Positions 63,276 to 63,491 of a DNA stretch of 63,491 bases are shown piece after piece (the first letter of the stretch is position 1; each line of letters begins with the position of its first letter). This DNA is from a virus: positions 1-63,491 of IMG/VR virus record IMGVR_UViG_3300047444_000187. One strand, given 5' to 3'. The notes beneath the pieces are model-generated. The model saw nothing but the letters and a program-made list of their open reading frames with translations, was not told where the DNA came from and ran no database searches. The position numbers and the translations under genes are program-made.

Positions 63276-63491
63276 GTTCTCAAATCAAAATTATCTTGAA
63301 GGACCTCACCGCTGATTCTATGTGGACGGGTTCCCAAGCCATTGCGGTGGCATTGCAGAAGTATATCGCCCCGCAAATCCTCAAGATTGCTTTCCCGATG
63401 GACTGGGTTAAGCTAACTAAAATCCAGAAGCTCCGGTTCCTGATGACCTATGCCCCCAAGAACCTTGAACTCAAGGTTATTCAACAACGCC
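63272..63491 (+). CDS. N-terminal part of a hypothetical protein (continues at the start of the window)
   Basis: ATG 63272 overlaps the previous stop (ATGA). Seventy-three codons plus one base remain open to the end. The basic, helical sequence (QKYIAPQILKIAFPMDWVKL) has no known domain. Joined to bases 1-122 the frame continues without a stop, giving about 113 residues. Confidence 0.72.
   Translation, partial: MSSQIKIILKDLTADSMWTGSQAIAVALQKYIAPQILKIAFPMDWVKLTKIQKLRFLMTYAPKNLELKVIQQR

Noticed and set aside
1-63491. CRISPR array, insertion sequence or transposase
   Set aside because: No regularly spaced direct repeats, no transposase-like protein and no terminal inverted repeats with target duplications were seen.

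Overview
The window is a tailed double-stranded DNA phage genome, and almost every base is coding. No bacterial housekeeping gene is present. There is a complete head and short-tail morphogenesis set: terminase small and large subunits, portal, scaffold, an N4-gp56-like capsid protein, a tail adaptor and nozzle, several fibre-type proteins and three internal virion proteins including one of 2,099 residues. No tape measure, tail tube or sheath gene is visible, so the particle is most likely podovirus-like. The two ends of the window join in frame inside one gene, so the window is probably a whole circular or circularly permuted genome of about 63.5 kb cut at an arbitrary point. The host is unknown. 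A PEP-CTERM-like tail on one phage protein points weakly to a Gram-negative host with an exosortase.

There are two opposed transcription blocks that diverge from a 668-base control region at 48.69-49.36 kb and converge at about 16.3 kb. The rightward block runs 49.36 to 63.49 kb and continues at 1 to 16.34 kb. Its first part (49.3-59.9 kb) holds many tiny proteins, often zinc ribbons, with a PEP-CTERM-like protein, two macro-domain proteins, a gamma-glutamylcyclotransferase-like protein and a tRNA-His. Next comes a biosynthetic cluster: two phiEco32-type carboxylate-amine ligases (amidoligases), a class II glutamine amidotransferase and an ATP-grasp ligase (55.4-63.3 kb). After the join come a PD-(D/E)XK nuclease, HNH nuclease, RNA ligase, phosphoesterase and a phage sigma factor (1.2-5.7 kb), then a Sak4-like recombination ATPase. 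The block ends with a UDG-PolA fusion polymerase, a RepA-like ATPase, nucleotide-metabolism enzymes and a secreted RlpA-like protein (6.8-16.3 kb).

The leftward block (48.69 to 15.97 kb) is the late operon: terminase, a histidine phosphatase, a glycosyltransferase, fibre and head-decoration proteins, portal, scaffold and capsid. A lysis-like group, the tail proteins and the internal virion proteins follow, and a truncated integrase-like gene comes last.

Regulation can partly be read from the sequence. Three copies of a bipartite motif with exactly constant spacing lie downstream of the sigma gene (two, rightward) and in front of the late operon (one, leftward). They are likely promoters for the phage sigma factor, joining the middle and late genes into one switch. 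Strong intrinsic terminators follow the 8913-9275 gene, the capsid gene and the end of the rightward block.
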